Assembly (NCBI GenBank): GCA_023376005.1
Contig: CM042138.1
Span: 89,407,290 to 89,471,289, forward strand
Origin: Doryteuthis pealeii
Lineage: Eukaryota; Mollusca; Cephalopoda; Myopsida; Loliginidae
Reading direction: 5' to 3'
DNA length: 64,000 nt
The notes beneath the pieces were generated by a model, which was not told the DNA's origin, ran no database searches, and saw only the letters and a list, made by a program, of their open reading frames with translations. How positions within the stretch are numbered: position 1 is the first letter of the stretch; each line of letters begins with the position of its first letter. The position numbers and the translations under genes were made by a program. This document shows positions 21,721-32,099 of this stretch, piece by piece.

Positions 21721-21844
21721 ATTGTTTACTAAGTTTCACTTAGTTTAAGTCCAGAAGTATGGGTCACCCAACTCTCTTACAATGTCCTGCTAATCTACTT
21801 TTATTTCATCAAACAAGGTGCCTATAGTATATATGACAGTTGGT

Positions 21845-22315
21845 TATAAAATCACATCTATTGGTGACCCTCACACTTGGGGAAGTAGACAGTAACCTGT
21901 AATGCCTGGGGACAGGATCATGGTGGCTGAGAAGTTTGTGACTCAGGTACTAAGTGGACCCAAGACATGCAACACTCCACTTTTGCCCTTACTTAGGCTA
22001 GATGGGTGATCACAGAGGCCCAATTCAATCAATCAGCTGGTCAATGTTATGGTCCTAGTATTCTTCAAATTGCTCTTATGACAAACACCCAACTATTTTA
22101 TCATATGGTTGTTAGAAGGCTGTGGCTGAGGGTTAACCATGGGTTTATTAATATACATGAAGTTAATGAAAATTATTTTCTCTAGTCTATAAAACCTAAT
22201 TAATATTTACCTACAAACTATTCACTTAAAGATCATATATACAAAAAAAGATTTGGAATTAAATAGCCCGCAAGGGATGATATGACATTACACAAAATAA
22301 CTAACCAACATCTCC
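21845..22315 (+). repeat. Family D interspersed repeat
   Basis: Blocks GGTGGCTGAGAAGTTTGTG, GACATGCAACACTCCAC and CTTACTTAGGCTAGATGGG, and the tail GATATGACATTAC, follow the 14960-15491 copy. The middle part with the allele-of-site GAGGTTCC is missing. Confidence 0.75.
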
Positions 22316-22883
22316 ACTGAGTTTTAAGTTTTAGTGCATATTTGAAGTCTTATCAATAAGTGTATAGCATATTGAAAACAGAACTGGCTGAAGATATAAA
22401 TGGTTGCTTATAACTCAATGCCTGTCAAAGAACCTCTTCCCCCAAGGAATACTTGATATCTTTTCTTTGTTTTTTTTTTGTAAAGGGGATTTATTATGCC
22501 AACAAGTATAGCAGTACTATCAAAAATGAAGGGGGGCAATATTTTTTTAATGCGCTACATTGGAACTTTTGCTAAATTTTGTGGACTGCACTAAACTTAA
22601 AATATTCTTGGTAGTTTCAAAATTCAATTTCAGCATTTTATGTACTCATTTATATTAAAAATAATGTTGGTAAATAAACTTTTGAAAATAATTTCCATCA
22701 TAAAACCCCCTATTCAGTTGGAGGCATGTGGTATAATAGTTATTGTCATATTAAAAGTCATTCATTAAATGTATATTATATCCAAGTTATTTTTTGCCAA
22801 TCAGTTTATAATTGATACTCACATGATATGGGATTGTGTTTTATTTTTTTGTGAACATTCCCAATTTTGTACTTTTTCAAAAA
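22316..22883. other. AT-rich non-coding stretch, nothing recognised
   Basis: No supported feature. Confidence 0.5.
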
Positions 22884-23222
22884 TGTTTTTAAATAGCAGA
22901 TATAATTTTTTTTCCATAAAATGTTTGCAGTGAAATGATTGACAAAAATAATTTACAAAGCATTTAGGATTGAAGCTCGTCAAATTTCATTTTAAATAAT
23001 AAAATAATAATTTTGTACTCAACAAACTCCAACTGTATGAATTTATCAAAAAAATTATCTTTTTTTGATAAATTCATACAGTTGGAGTTTGTTGAGTACA
23101 AAATTATTATTTAAAATGAAATTTGACGAGCTTCAATCCTAAATGCTTTGTAAATTATTTTTGTCAATCATTTCACTGCAAACATTTTATGGAAAAAAAA
23201 TTATATCTGCTATTTAAAAACA
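22884..23222. repeat. Near-perfect palindrome, arms about 165 bp
   Basis: The left arm starts TGTTTTTAAATAGCAG at 22884 and the right arm ends with its complement at 23222. Over the arms the only difference I found is an 8-base insertion on the left (an extra AAATAATA-type unit near 22998-23015). The spacer at the centre is about 5 bases (TTATC near 23055-23059). There is no coding sequence and no other copy in the window. Confidence 0.9.
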
Positions 23223-23366
23223 AACTTAAAATAAAGCAGTTATTTCAAAGTATTTTGTTCTATAGAAGATTAATTTTAATTCATTTGTAATACTTTTAAT
23301 ATCAGAATAAAAAAAGTTCAATTTGTCTATCTTTTTTAATATGATGAGGTAAGGATATATACCTAC

Positions 23367-23388
23367 ATATATATATATATATATATAG
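23367..23388. repeat. (TA)n microsatellite
   Basis: TA run before a possible inverted-repeat element. Confidence 0.95.
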
Positions 23389-24552
23389 TATCATCCCTAG
23401 GCTTACTGGTATCCTAAGCTCAGATTTCAGCTTTCCAAGGATACCTGTGAACCTATGGTGGTTTTTTTATATGTATATATTTGATATATAGTTATAACCA
23501 AACCTCTATAGGATTGAACAAGTAAGAAAAGAAATACAAATATTCAATGAAATAATAAAGAAACCTTGTATTCAAAGTGATAAAAGTTATAAGAGTAATA
23601 TTCATTCACAGTTCATGTATATAAATCAGAAGATGAAATTGTAAGAATGTTCAGTAGTAGAGAAAGAAAGGGTTACTTATTGTCCTTTTTAGAGGTAAAA
23701 AGTGTAGTCCTCAACGTCCATAGTGAAATGGATTTTAGATGGATAGAAAGGAGACAGCTTTATTTAAGGATGGTCTGTTTGATAGCAGCAGGAAAAAAAT
23801 ATTTGCAGCAAGTGACATGGAGTCCTTAGGCTGATGATTGAATCTGCTTTCTTAACTAAAACCAACCTTTATTTATATTATCCAGATAGGCTCCAAAATC
23901 AGTCTTTTTTTAAAACTTCTTGTTCAGGCATGAAGGTCTCTAATTGGTCCAAAATATAATTTTTATTTTTACTTTATACTTGCACTGATCACATGCACAA
24001 ATGCCTATTTTCATCATTGTTATTTTTGTGTTTAGTGAGTAAACTTCTGGCTTTCTTTATTATTCATATCACTATTAACCTAGAACTGGTCTCTGGCAAA
24101 AAATATGGAATTAGAGAAGTCTCCTTTCATCAAAGAAGATTAACTGCCATTCAAGAAAGTTTGAAGCACTTTTATAAAGAACATTACTTTAAATTAGTGA
24201 ATTCCAAAAATGTTATAAAACATTGAGGAGTGCCAATGAAGTATGAATTCTAAATTTTTTTGTCAATAAGTTCCATATGCTTGAAAAAAATCATACCATT
24301 AATTCAATAACTTAATTTAGTTTGAGGTATACTTTATTAAGCAAAAGTTTTCAGCAATTAAAAAAAAATGTTTTGTGTCTTATCTGTTATTAGTTGCTGA
24401 TTTAAAAAAAAACAAAAAAAAACAAAACAAAAAAAAAACACACAAGGTGAACATCCTCTAAGTGTGTTAATTCTATAATTTTTGGCAGGGGTAGCAGAGG
24501 ATCTTCCCAAGGCTTCCAGGTGCCCTAGAAAAGCTGAAATTTGAGCTGCTTA
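23389..24552. mobile_element. Possible DNA element with diverged inverted ends
   Basis: The left end contains AGATTTCAGCTTTCC then ACCTG, and the right end contains the complement-like CCAGGTGCC then AGCTGAAATTTGAGC. The match is over about 65 bases with several mismatches, and TA-rich sequence lies on both sides. The interior, including the open frames at 23647-23829 and 23993-24226, has no recognisable protein. Confidence 0.4.
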
Positions 24553-24607
24553 TATATATGTGTGTAGTAGTTTATCTATTTGTCTTATAGTGAGAAAAAA
24601 AAAAATA

Positions 24608-26590
24608 TATATATATCATCATCATCATGTCACGCTAGTAGCACGGACATCCATGACAATCTCACACCAACCCTCCCTATCATTCATTGCCCCTGGGCGC
24701 TCCTCTGCGCAGCATCCTGCATCCAGACATAGTTGGTCAATATAGGTCCTGGCTGGGCGGCCCACACTAGCACGCCCATGTTTTGGCTTCCACAGGAGTA
24801 TGTCACTTATGAACTCATCTTTGCTTCTCCAGCAGTGTCCCGCATGCCTAGCCGTCTTACTCGTATGGTTTGGGAGATTGGGGGGGAGCAAGTGGCTATA
24901 CAGCTGCCTCCTTGTGGCGTGCTGTTTCCACGACTTGTTTAAGACTGCACACAGCATTCTTGTGCAGGTCCCATCTAGCTTATTTTAAAGGCGCTTCGTA
25001 AGGGTCCAGGTGGTGCATCCATACAGCAATAATGATATGACCACAGCCTGGAAGAATTGTCGCTTTAGCTTGTCAGCGAGATCGGATTTCCATATGACTG
25101 ATAATTTGTTTATGGCCAACCATGCCTTTCCTATTTGTGTATTGATATCACTCTCTGTGGATGATATATTACTACCTAGGTATGTGAATTGTTCTACTAT
25201 TTTGAGAGGCTTACCGTGATGTCTCCTTTCTTTTTGAAGCTCATGAACTCTGTTTTATCAGAGTTCACATAGAGGCCAATGTTCTTGTTTTCAAGCTATG
25301 TAGTAGTGACTCAGCCTGTGCTGGTGTATCTGCAAGAAGTGCGAGGTCATCTGCATAGTCTGCATCTGTGACAGTTTGTGCAGGATATTGCCTGCTCCTT
25401 GCCTTTCTTAGTGTGAAACCTTTTTCTTTTATGGTATCTAGTGATGTTCAGAGTACATAGTCTAGGCATATTATAAATATATATGGTGCTAATGTATCTC
25501 CTTGTAGGACTCCAGCGGCGATGTCAAAGAAATCTGTGTCGCCATTAGCTGAGCGTACCATTGCTTTAGTGTCTTTGTAGAGCATCATTATAGCGGCAAC
25601 CGTTTCTTTGCGGAGACCATATGCTAGTAGTATTTGTTCCATTTTTCATCTGTGTATGGAATCAAATGCCTTGGAGAAATCTATGAATAGTAGCGTTGCC
25701 TCTAGATTCTTTGTTCGAACCCCTTCTATGATCCGTCGTATAGTCAGGATCTGAGAGGTTGTGGATCGATTTCTGCGGAAACCGTTTTGGTTTTTCCTAA
25801 GGATTTTCTGCATTTCAGGTTGGATGCGATTAAGAAGGGCATTATATATCTTAGCTGCAATAGCAGTAAGAGTTATGCCTCTGTAGTTTTTAGCAATTCC
25901 TAGGTCTCCCTTTTTGGGGAATGGGAGGATGCAGCCTTTCGTCCATTTATCTATTCTATTTTGTCTATATTTTGTCAAGACCTGCTGCTTTTCTACCTTT
26001 TAATTTCTTTAAGGCTTCGTTGAGTTCTTCTGTTGTGAAATCCCCCAGTTTGATGTCTAGTTGTCTATCTATGATGTTTTGGGTGTTATTTTCTATGATT
26101 TTAGGTGGGTTCCCCAGAAGTTTCTGGAAGTGATCTTTCCATTTCTGAAGTCTATCTTTTTGGCTGGTTGCCTTTAGTTTTGATCTAGAGGTACTTTTCC
26201 TACCACTAATTTCATTTACTGTTTGCCATGCTAATCGCAACTGTCTGTCTTCTACCGATTGTCTGATATTATTTATTTGTAGTTTGATGTATTCTATTTG
26301 TTCTTTTTTGTATGTTTTGGTTAGTTCTATCTGTGCTTTCCTAAGGTTGTGTAAATTGGTGTTAGTTGGGTTTGTTTTATTACGTTTGGCTGCCTTTTTG
26401 ATATCCTTTCTCTTTTACTGCTTCTGTCTCCCAGAGAACAGAGTGTTTGGCTCTTAGTTTGGTTGATATGCACTCGGCTGCTGCTTCTAGGTGGGCACTG
26501 ACAAAGTTTTTGTATTGCTCGTTTGGTGTGGAGCTTTCAAATATCTCTTAGAGGTTGTCGAATTTATTTCTTACTGCAACAGTGTAGCGA
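24608..26590 (-). mobile_element. RTE-like non-LTR retrotransposon (LINE), degraded
   Basis: Read on the minus strand from about 26590 to 24608. It contains an N-terminal linker region, the reverse transcriptase and a C-terminal region, and ends in (GAT)n sequence (ATCATCATCATCATG on the plus strand). This is the longest LINE in the window. It is broken by stops and frameshifts, and there is a small deletion after the GRKAAGLDK block. The endonuclease domain is missing, so it is 5'-truncated. The clade is not proved; the motif wording and GAT tail suit RTE-type elements. Confidence 0.85.
24625..26240 (-). pseudogene. LINE reverse transcriptase remnant
   Basis: On the minus strand the order of motifs is GRKAAGLDK; WTKGCILPFPKKGDLG and NYRGITLT; NGFRRNRSTT; LFIDFSKAFDSIHR (catalytic motif A); GVLQGDTLAPYIF (motif B); DADYADDLAL (motif C, YADD at 25346-25357). 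Then comes the C-terminal LNKSWKQHATRRQLYSH and HAGHCWRSKDE region. RT catalytic aspartates are present, but at least three frame breaks and several stops interrupt them, so no functional protein can result. Related remnants are at 8349-8555, 59014-59400 and 59575-60243. Confidence 0.9.
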
Positions 26591-26734
26591 AAAAAAATTA
26601 TTAAAATAATCAGGTAAAAGAAAATAAATCCCACATAGCAGAATTTGCTTCCAAATTAGTAGCTTATATCAGAGATACACACAAAGTTGAGATGTGTGCC
26701 TCACATAACATAGTGGTTATATAACTAAGCTTAG
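26591..26734. other. Short non-coding gap between LINE and SINE
   Basis: AT-rich; nothing recognised. Confidence 0.5.
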
Positions 26735-27010
26735 TGGAGTAATGGTTAATGTAGGAAATAGACACAAGTCGAGTTCAAATCCTGGACAAGGCTATTTTCA
26801 TTTCACATAGCACTAATATCCTTGGGAAAGGTATCAATCCAACTATTCTCCCTCCAACTATGGATATATAGTAGGGCAGATTGGGCTCTTTAACCTTGGT
26901 TAGGTAACCATTCTAAAAGAAGGAAAACACTGGATTCAAATCTGTTAAACTCCGCTTAAGAAATTGACCTTGTGTCACATCCTACTTGTGCGGAGGGGTT
27001 GGTAAATATC
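26735..27010 (+). repeat. tRNA-derived SINE, family B, near complete
   Basis: Head GTGGAGTAATGGTTAATG, B-box GAGTTCAAATCCTGGAC, then the body CATTTCACATAGCACTAATA, CTTGGGAAAGGTATC, CTTTAACCTTGGTTAGG, and tail TTGACCTTGTGTCACATCC and TGTGCGGAGGGGTTGG. It is one of the two best copies. Confidence 0.9.
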
Positions 27011-27237
27011 TATATAACTAATCTAGCAGTACATTGTTAGTAAATTCAATTCTCATTGAATACCGCATCCTTTTAGCTTTGTTTAATAAATGACTGCAGT
27101 CAAGGTTGGGAGGATGCGGAGGACTCAACACTAAAAGAAATATAATAGTGCAGCTTCTCACTTCATAATAAGAGGAACTTCAGAGATGCTTCAATAAAAA
27201 TAAGGACCAAGATAAGGACCAAGATACTCATTTTGAA
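27011..27237. other. Non-coding spacer
   Basis: Contains GCATCCTTTTAGCTTTG, reminiscent of the 6-bp-duplication MITE interior, but not enough to call it. Confidence 0.4.
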
Positions 27238-27530
27238 AGGTGCCCATGGTGTAATGGTTATCATTGTAGGAAATGGGTATGGCAACACAAGTTCAAATCT
27301 TGGATGAGACTGGCTGCATTTCACATAACACTAATACATTTGGGAAAATTATATATCTAACTATTCTCCTTCCAGCTATGGGTAGATAGTAAGGCAGACT
27401 TGGCTCATTAACCTTGGCATAACAGCCAGTTTAGAAGAAGGAAAACTCTAAATTTAAACCTTTTAAACTCTGCTTGAAAATTGACCATGTTTCATATACT
27501 GCTTGTGTAAAGAGGTTGGTAAATACATAC
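27238..27530 (+). repeat. tRNA-derived SINE, family B, near complete
   Basis: Head GGTGCCCATGGTGTAATGG then TTATCATTGTAGG (A box region) and AGTTCAAATCTTGGATG (B box), followed by the family B body and a tail with ACCATGTTTCATATACTGC. Spacing between A- and B-like blocks fits a tRNA-derived pol III promoter. Confidence 0.9.
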
Positions 27531-27799
27531 TCATATTGAGCATCAAGAGTGGATAAAAGTATAATTTCATCTCCAAATGGTAAGTGGGGTGCTGAGAACC
27601 TCCGTATAATGATGCCTGCATGATACTGGTCCCAGGCAGCAGGAATATCTTTGACCTTGTTCATCTATACAGACCTTCTTGTTAAACTGACAATGTATTG
27701 CATACTAAGTTTAAGAGGATGTAGTTAAATAGTGAAATTTAACTTAGAAAATAGTATTTGCAAATTCAAGTTGAGACTGCTCATTTAGGGGGGGGGGCG

Positions 27800-28045
27800 A
27801 GTCCCTGGGGATTTATGGCTAACATGCTGAACTGTGACATCATAGTAAGTAAGTTTGAATTCCAGTTGTACTATTATGTTCACTTTCAGCCTACTACCCT
27901 TGGCAAAGATATGAAATTTCTAATCTCCCAGATATGGGTTAAATAGTACCACTCCTATTTTTCTACAAGGATGGCTTTGGCACTAAATAACTCATGAAGG
28001 TTTTTATGCCATTAAGCAAAGAAACCAAACCAAACCAAACTGGTC
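27800..28045 (+). repeat. SINE-like repeat, family C, near complete
   Basis: Preceded by a G run at about 27787-27797. Head TCCCTGGGGATTTATGGC, then CTGAACTGTGACATCATAG, AAGTTTGAATTCCAG (B-box-like), and tail TTTGGCACTAAATAACTC, AAGCAAAGAAACC. It matches 8855-9090 along its full length. Confidence 0.8.
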
Positions 28046-28049
28046 ATTT

Positions 28050-29227
28050 AATTTTAACAATAATACTGTTGAGAAAGGCATCACTGTTATTTTGATCTTA
28101 TTTTTAAACCATAATAGTATAGAGAGAAAAAGCAGTAAAATGACTGCTATATCCATTGTAGATCCTGGCATATGAAAGACAGTGATTATTTAAAAAAAAT
28201 AAGTCACCATTGATTAATCTGAATTATATTGTTTCTTATTCTTATTATGATATATATCCATTATCTTTATAGTAAACCAGGCTATTGCTATCAAAGATAT
28301 GTTTGCCATATACTATAAAACATGATATAGCTGTACAGCCTCCTTGTTAGACAAAATCAGCAATTACGCAGTAGGCAGTGTATGTTAATAGTGTCTCTTG
28401 ATTACAGTGTTTCATTTTTATTCAAACCACATGTCCTTAATAAACCAACACTCATATAAAATCCTTCAGTAGCAAGTGGTGATTACACGTGAGGCATAAA
28501 ATTATTGTAAAATGCTTCAAAATATTGTCACATATTTTATATCTATGATTTATTTTCTAAAGTACAAAACATTGTAGGTGGATGAAAAGAGAAGGACCTA
28601 GCAGTACATTTTTCCAGATGTGTTTGTGTGTGTTTGTCTTGCAGAAATGCTTTAAAAATCAGTAAGAGTGAGAAAGACAGTAGAAAAGAAAATGTATGTA
28701 TGCATACCTGTTCCAACCACTCTCTTGATCTAGCAGTCAGGTAGCTTCAGGACCTGTCAGCAAGATTGGTCTTGTGAGGATCAAATTACTCTGTTATCCT
28801 GAATAATACTTGTATAGCAATAAGCCAACTACAATTCTGATTCTGTTAACAAACAGTACACTTGGCTAGCATCAATATTTTGGGTGGCAGAGAGAAATTT
28901 GATACAATGCAAGAAGTCGACCATAAGTAAATAAGAGAGAAAGATGAGCAAAAACAGTTGTTCTTGAAGTGACTGGATCAAGTAAGACAAAAAACTGAAC
29001 AGATAAAAAACAAAAATACGATCAAGTTAAGAAGGTAAAAAGTAAAAGAAAGAGAAGAAAAAAAGTGAAAACAGAAACGGTCATGAAAAATAATTGCATA
29101 GGAAATAATTAAAACAATCCACACATAATTCTCATAGAATGACAATATTTTAAATACCTCATTTTGCAAAGTTATTAATGTTTTCTTTTTTCTTTTTGCT
29201 TTGAATCTATCTGCTGAGATCCTGTAC
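28050..29227. other. Non-coding stretch, nothing recognised
   Basis: AT-rich. A polypyrimidine/AG and GTAAGA pair around 28630-28665 would enclose only 17 bases, and I do not call it an exon. Confidence 0.5.
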
Positions 29228-29741
29228 GTTTAGAACAGGGTCACCAAACTATGGTCCATGGGCCGAATCCGGCCCACGAAGGCCTTTTTGTCACGCCCAC
29301 CGACAGTAATTTGTTTCTTAAAAAAGAACATATGTATGTGAGAAAGCCTTTTCAAAATTGAAATATGTGAAATCAACCCATCCAACAAAATTGATTGTTA
29401 AACATTTTAAAGCAATTCTCTTGATTGGATGTAGCAATTCCAAACCAAACATTGACGATATCTTGAAAGGCAAACTTCAGTTTCACAAATCTCACTAAAC
29501 GTTTCTGCTAATGTTGCGTTCTTTGATAATGTTTAGAAAATAAAAATGTTGGTTAAATTTGTTTTTGTGCATCTTACGTTACTCATCCATTAATATAACA
29601 TGGAAAGATAAATTTTGTTTTACATCTTTTTTATTCTGGCTAGCAAGTGTTGAACACAATAATAATAATGTGGCCAGTGCTCATTATTTTTTCAGTTATC
29701 CAGCTCACTGTGAAAAAGGTTTGGCGATCCTTGGTTTAGAA
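29228..29741 (+). mobile_element. hAT transposon deletion derivative with 8-bp target duplication
   Basis: The element spans 29236-29733 (498 bp). The exact 8-bp duplication GTTTAGAA lies at 29228-29235 and 29734-29741. The ends are CAGGGTCACCAAACTATGG and the complement of CAAGGATCGCCAAACC, a diverged terminal inverted repeat starting CA(G/A)GG. The 5' part has the CGAATCCGGCCCACGAAGG block typical of many hAT 5' ends. The middle of the transposase is deleted; the C-terminus is retained. Confidence 0.95.
29328..29498 (+). pseudogene. hAT transposase C-terminal (dimerisation) tail
   Basis: An uninterrupted 56-codon frame ends in TAA at 29496-29498. It reads CEKAFSKLKYVKS near the start, then AILLIGCSNSKPNIDD and ends QFHKSH, the standard ending of hAT transposases (hATC dimerisation region). 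It lacks a start codon, DNA-binding domain and catalytic core, so it survives only as part of the deletion derivative. No translation evidence exists. Confidence 0.9.
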
Positions 29742-29960
29742 TATACCAACTGCATTCCCTACAGAAGAGTAAGACCTTCTTCAAATAAAGGGTGTCCTGG
29801 ATATGACAGTAAATTACATCTGAAATTGAGACTCCAGTCCCGGGACTCTGGAGAGTGTGGTCACCCTGCAATTGCCATTACTCTCAGGTCAACTGTTAGG
29901 GTCAAATAAATCTGTTTGAAAATTATTAGTATTAGATAGAAATACTTGAAACTATACAAT
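29742..29960 (+). repeat. Family D repeat, partial
   Basis: Begins directly after the hAT target duplication with TACCAACTGCATTCCC, then GAGACTCCAGTCCCGGGAC, GAGAGTGTGGTCACC and CTGTTAGGGTC. It provides a family D version without the TTTAGGG insertion site, useful for comparison with 7258-7960. Confidence 0.7.
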
Positions 29961-29979
29961 TGAGTGTAGACAAATAGTT

Positions 29980-30530
29980 ATTTTCAATCTATATAAGTTT
30001 TTCTCACCAGTTTTAGCTGGTGGACTTTCATTTGAGTCTGAGTGGCAGCACATTTCCTCAGACCTCCAGGACTCTTCTAAGTATTCTAGCTGATCTTTAT
30101 ACTGTTGTAGCCTGGATGATCCTTCCTCTGTTTTCCAGTTCCTCAAGTCTATTTTCTTGGACTTTGGGGACCATGCTAAGGGCACCAACTATAATTGGTG
30201 TCACTATAATCTTCATGTTCCACAGCCATTTCAGCTTTCTGGTAAGATCCAAGTATTTGTCTAACTTTTTCTTTTCTTTTCTTTTCACTCCATAGATATG
30301 AAATGGCAAAATCCACTTGATAATAAATTCTTTTCTTTTTTTGAATTGATATTATTAGGTCTGATTTTCTAATAAGGATTTCAAAGTCCCAGAGAATTTT
30401 ATGTGTCTCATTTTCTAGCACATATTCTGGTTTGGGTATATACTATTTATCAACATGGTCAAATGATAATGTCTTGTGCAATTCCTTTCCAATCACCTTT
30501 CATACCCAGTCATGCAAACTCTTGAATTCC

Positions 30531-30545
<15 letters not shown>
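29980..30545 (-). pseudogene. LINE C-terminal remnant, different from the main LINE
   Basis: On the minus strand overlapping frames contain LENETHKILWDFEI, then DKYLDLTRKLKWLWNMKI, TPIIVGALSMVPK and LEELENRGRI. These segments are the C-terminal tail found in another widespread group of non-LTR reverse transcriptases. At least two frameshifts separate them. The catalytic RT domain is not present. Confidence 0.75.

Positions 30546-30561
<16 letters not shown>
30530..30561. repeat. (ATT)n microsatellite
   Basis: About ten ATT units adjoining the 3' end of the Helitron. Confidence 0.95.
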
Positions 30562-30562
<1 letters not shown>

Positions 30563-31170
30563 GCAAATATATGCACCCTCCGGGTGCAAGTATTTAAGTT
30601 TAATAAAATATATTAAATGAAACTAAATAAGAATGCAGATAAAATGATTTGAAACAGAGGGAGGTAAAATGGAAAAATAGAACAACTTTGAAACTAACTC
30701 TTCCATCATTTTTCATCACTCCCGTCTTTCATTATTAATTTTTCCTAATTCAACTATTTAGTTAAATTAAGAAGTAAAGAATAGAATTACAGTTATTTCT
30801 TCTTGTTAATGGATTTCTTTTAAGATTTATCCATGGAATTTTTGCTCATATTCATTAAGATAAAACCAAATAATTAGAAATCAATAATACTAAGCACATA
30901 TTTATTAAAATCAAATTTTTAATATGAATATGCAAATTAGCTTTCCTTTCACACTGTAAACTGCTATTTTGTTGTATATATAAACACAATTACATGTTAT
31001 TAGTATGTAGATATGGTCAACTGTATTAATTATGTAAAACAATTTTATTAATAATTGAGGTTTAAATAAAAATAAAGTTATGGAGAATGTGACGTAAGGA
31101 AATTGTAACTTGAGTAGTAATATAGTTTCAGTTACAGACAGAAAAACACACAATCTCCATTATAGTAAGA
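30560..31170 (-). mobile_element. Non-autonomous Helitron
   Basis: On the minus strand it begins TCTTACTATAATGGAG and ends CTAA, with the element inserted between A and T. A hairpin (GCACCC/GGGTGC, 30573-30587) lies 9 bases before the CTAA. This is the Helitron pattern 5'-TC...hairpin...CTRR-3'. The same sequence occurs on the plus strand at 58020-58621, giving two copies that agree along about 600 bases. There is no Rep/helicase coding region. Confidence 0.9.
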
Positions 31171-31339
31171 TTATTATTATTATTAAACAAGAATAGTTAG
31201 TGAGACAAAAAAAAAAGACTTTGACATGCTATATAACTAATTAAATCCCCTCAAATCTTGTAAACTCTTTATGAAGCCCCACACCCTATCAGTGATTGTG
31301 CTGCAGTTTCAGTAGCAAGTAGGTTTTTATAGGGAAGAG

Positions 31340-31490
31340 TTACTATCCCCACAACCTCTGCTTTTGAATTCAGTTTCTTCTTTCTCTTAGACCAGTTTGT
31401 CTATAAGGCTAAAGAGCCCTGTCTGCTATTACCCATATCCGAAGGGGGAAGGTAGAGATGGATTAATACCTTTCCCAAGAGTAGGTCTTC
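31340..31490 (-). repeat. SINE family B, partial
   Basis: Blocks GAGCCCTGTCTGCTATTACC and AATACCTTTCCCAAGAG on the plus strand are the complement of the family B middle. Confidence 0.6.
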
Positions 31491-31960
31491 CACATGGCAT
31501 TCTGTATCCACACAGAACTGACTGATGTATGATTTTACTGGTCAGCCAACACTGGTGTGTCAATGTGTATGTATCCACAGAACATCATATGAATTTTTCC
31601 TTGCTTCACCAACAGTATCCAGCATGTCTTGTTTGTCTTACTTGGATGGTCTGTATGATAGGAGGCAAGTGGCTGTACAGTTGCTTTTTTGTGAGATACT
31701 GCTTCCAGGTTTTGTTCAAAAGGGCATGAAGGATCCTTGTGTAGTTATCATCTAGCCTTTTCTCTGTTTCATTAGAGTCAAAGTGGTGCAGCCATACACT
31801 AGCACTAACACAGCTACAACTTGGAAGAATTCATGCTTTATTTCATCAGAGATCAGATTTCCATATGATCAATAATCTGTCTATAGCTGTCATGCCTTTC
31901 CTATGCATATATTGACATTGCTTTCTGTAAATATTACTACCAGAATTTAATGATTTCAAG
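31490..31960 (-). mobile_element. RTE-like LINE, 3' fragment
   Basis: Aligned with 1674-2035, 8090-8570 and 24625-25200. Minus-strand content covers the TLTKCLE to LNKSWKQ region at high coordinates and HAGHCW-type sequence at lower ones. Heavily mutated. Confidence 0.75.
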
Positions 31961-32099
31961 TGAAACATTATACAATAAAAATGTATATCATTAGGTTTTA
32001 TTTATTATCTTAATTTGCATGTGCAAAGTTACCGTCACCTTTTAATTCCTAAGTTGTGACTTAGTATAAGTCCACATTTCATCCATTTCTAAAACCATG

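Noticed and set aside
28647..28663. 17-base microexon between TTGCAG and GTAAGA
   Set aside because: Too short to judge and without a neighbouring exon in a matching phase.
29559..29909. 116-codon frame
   Set aside because: It crosses the hAT end, its target duplication and a family D repeat, so it cannot be a real gene.
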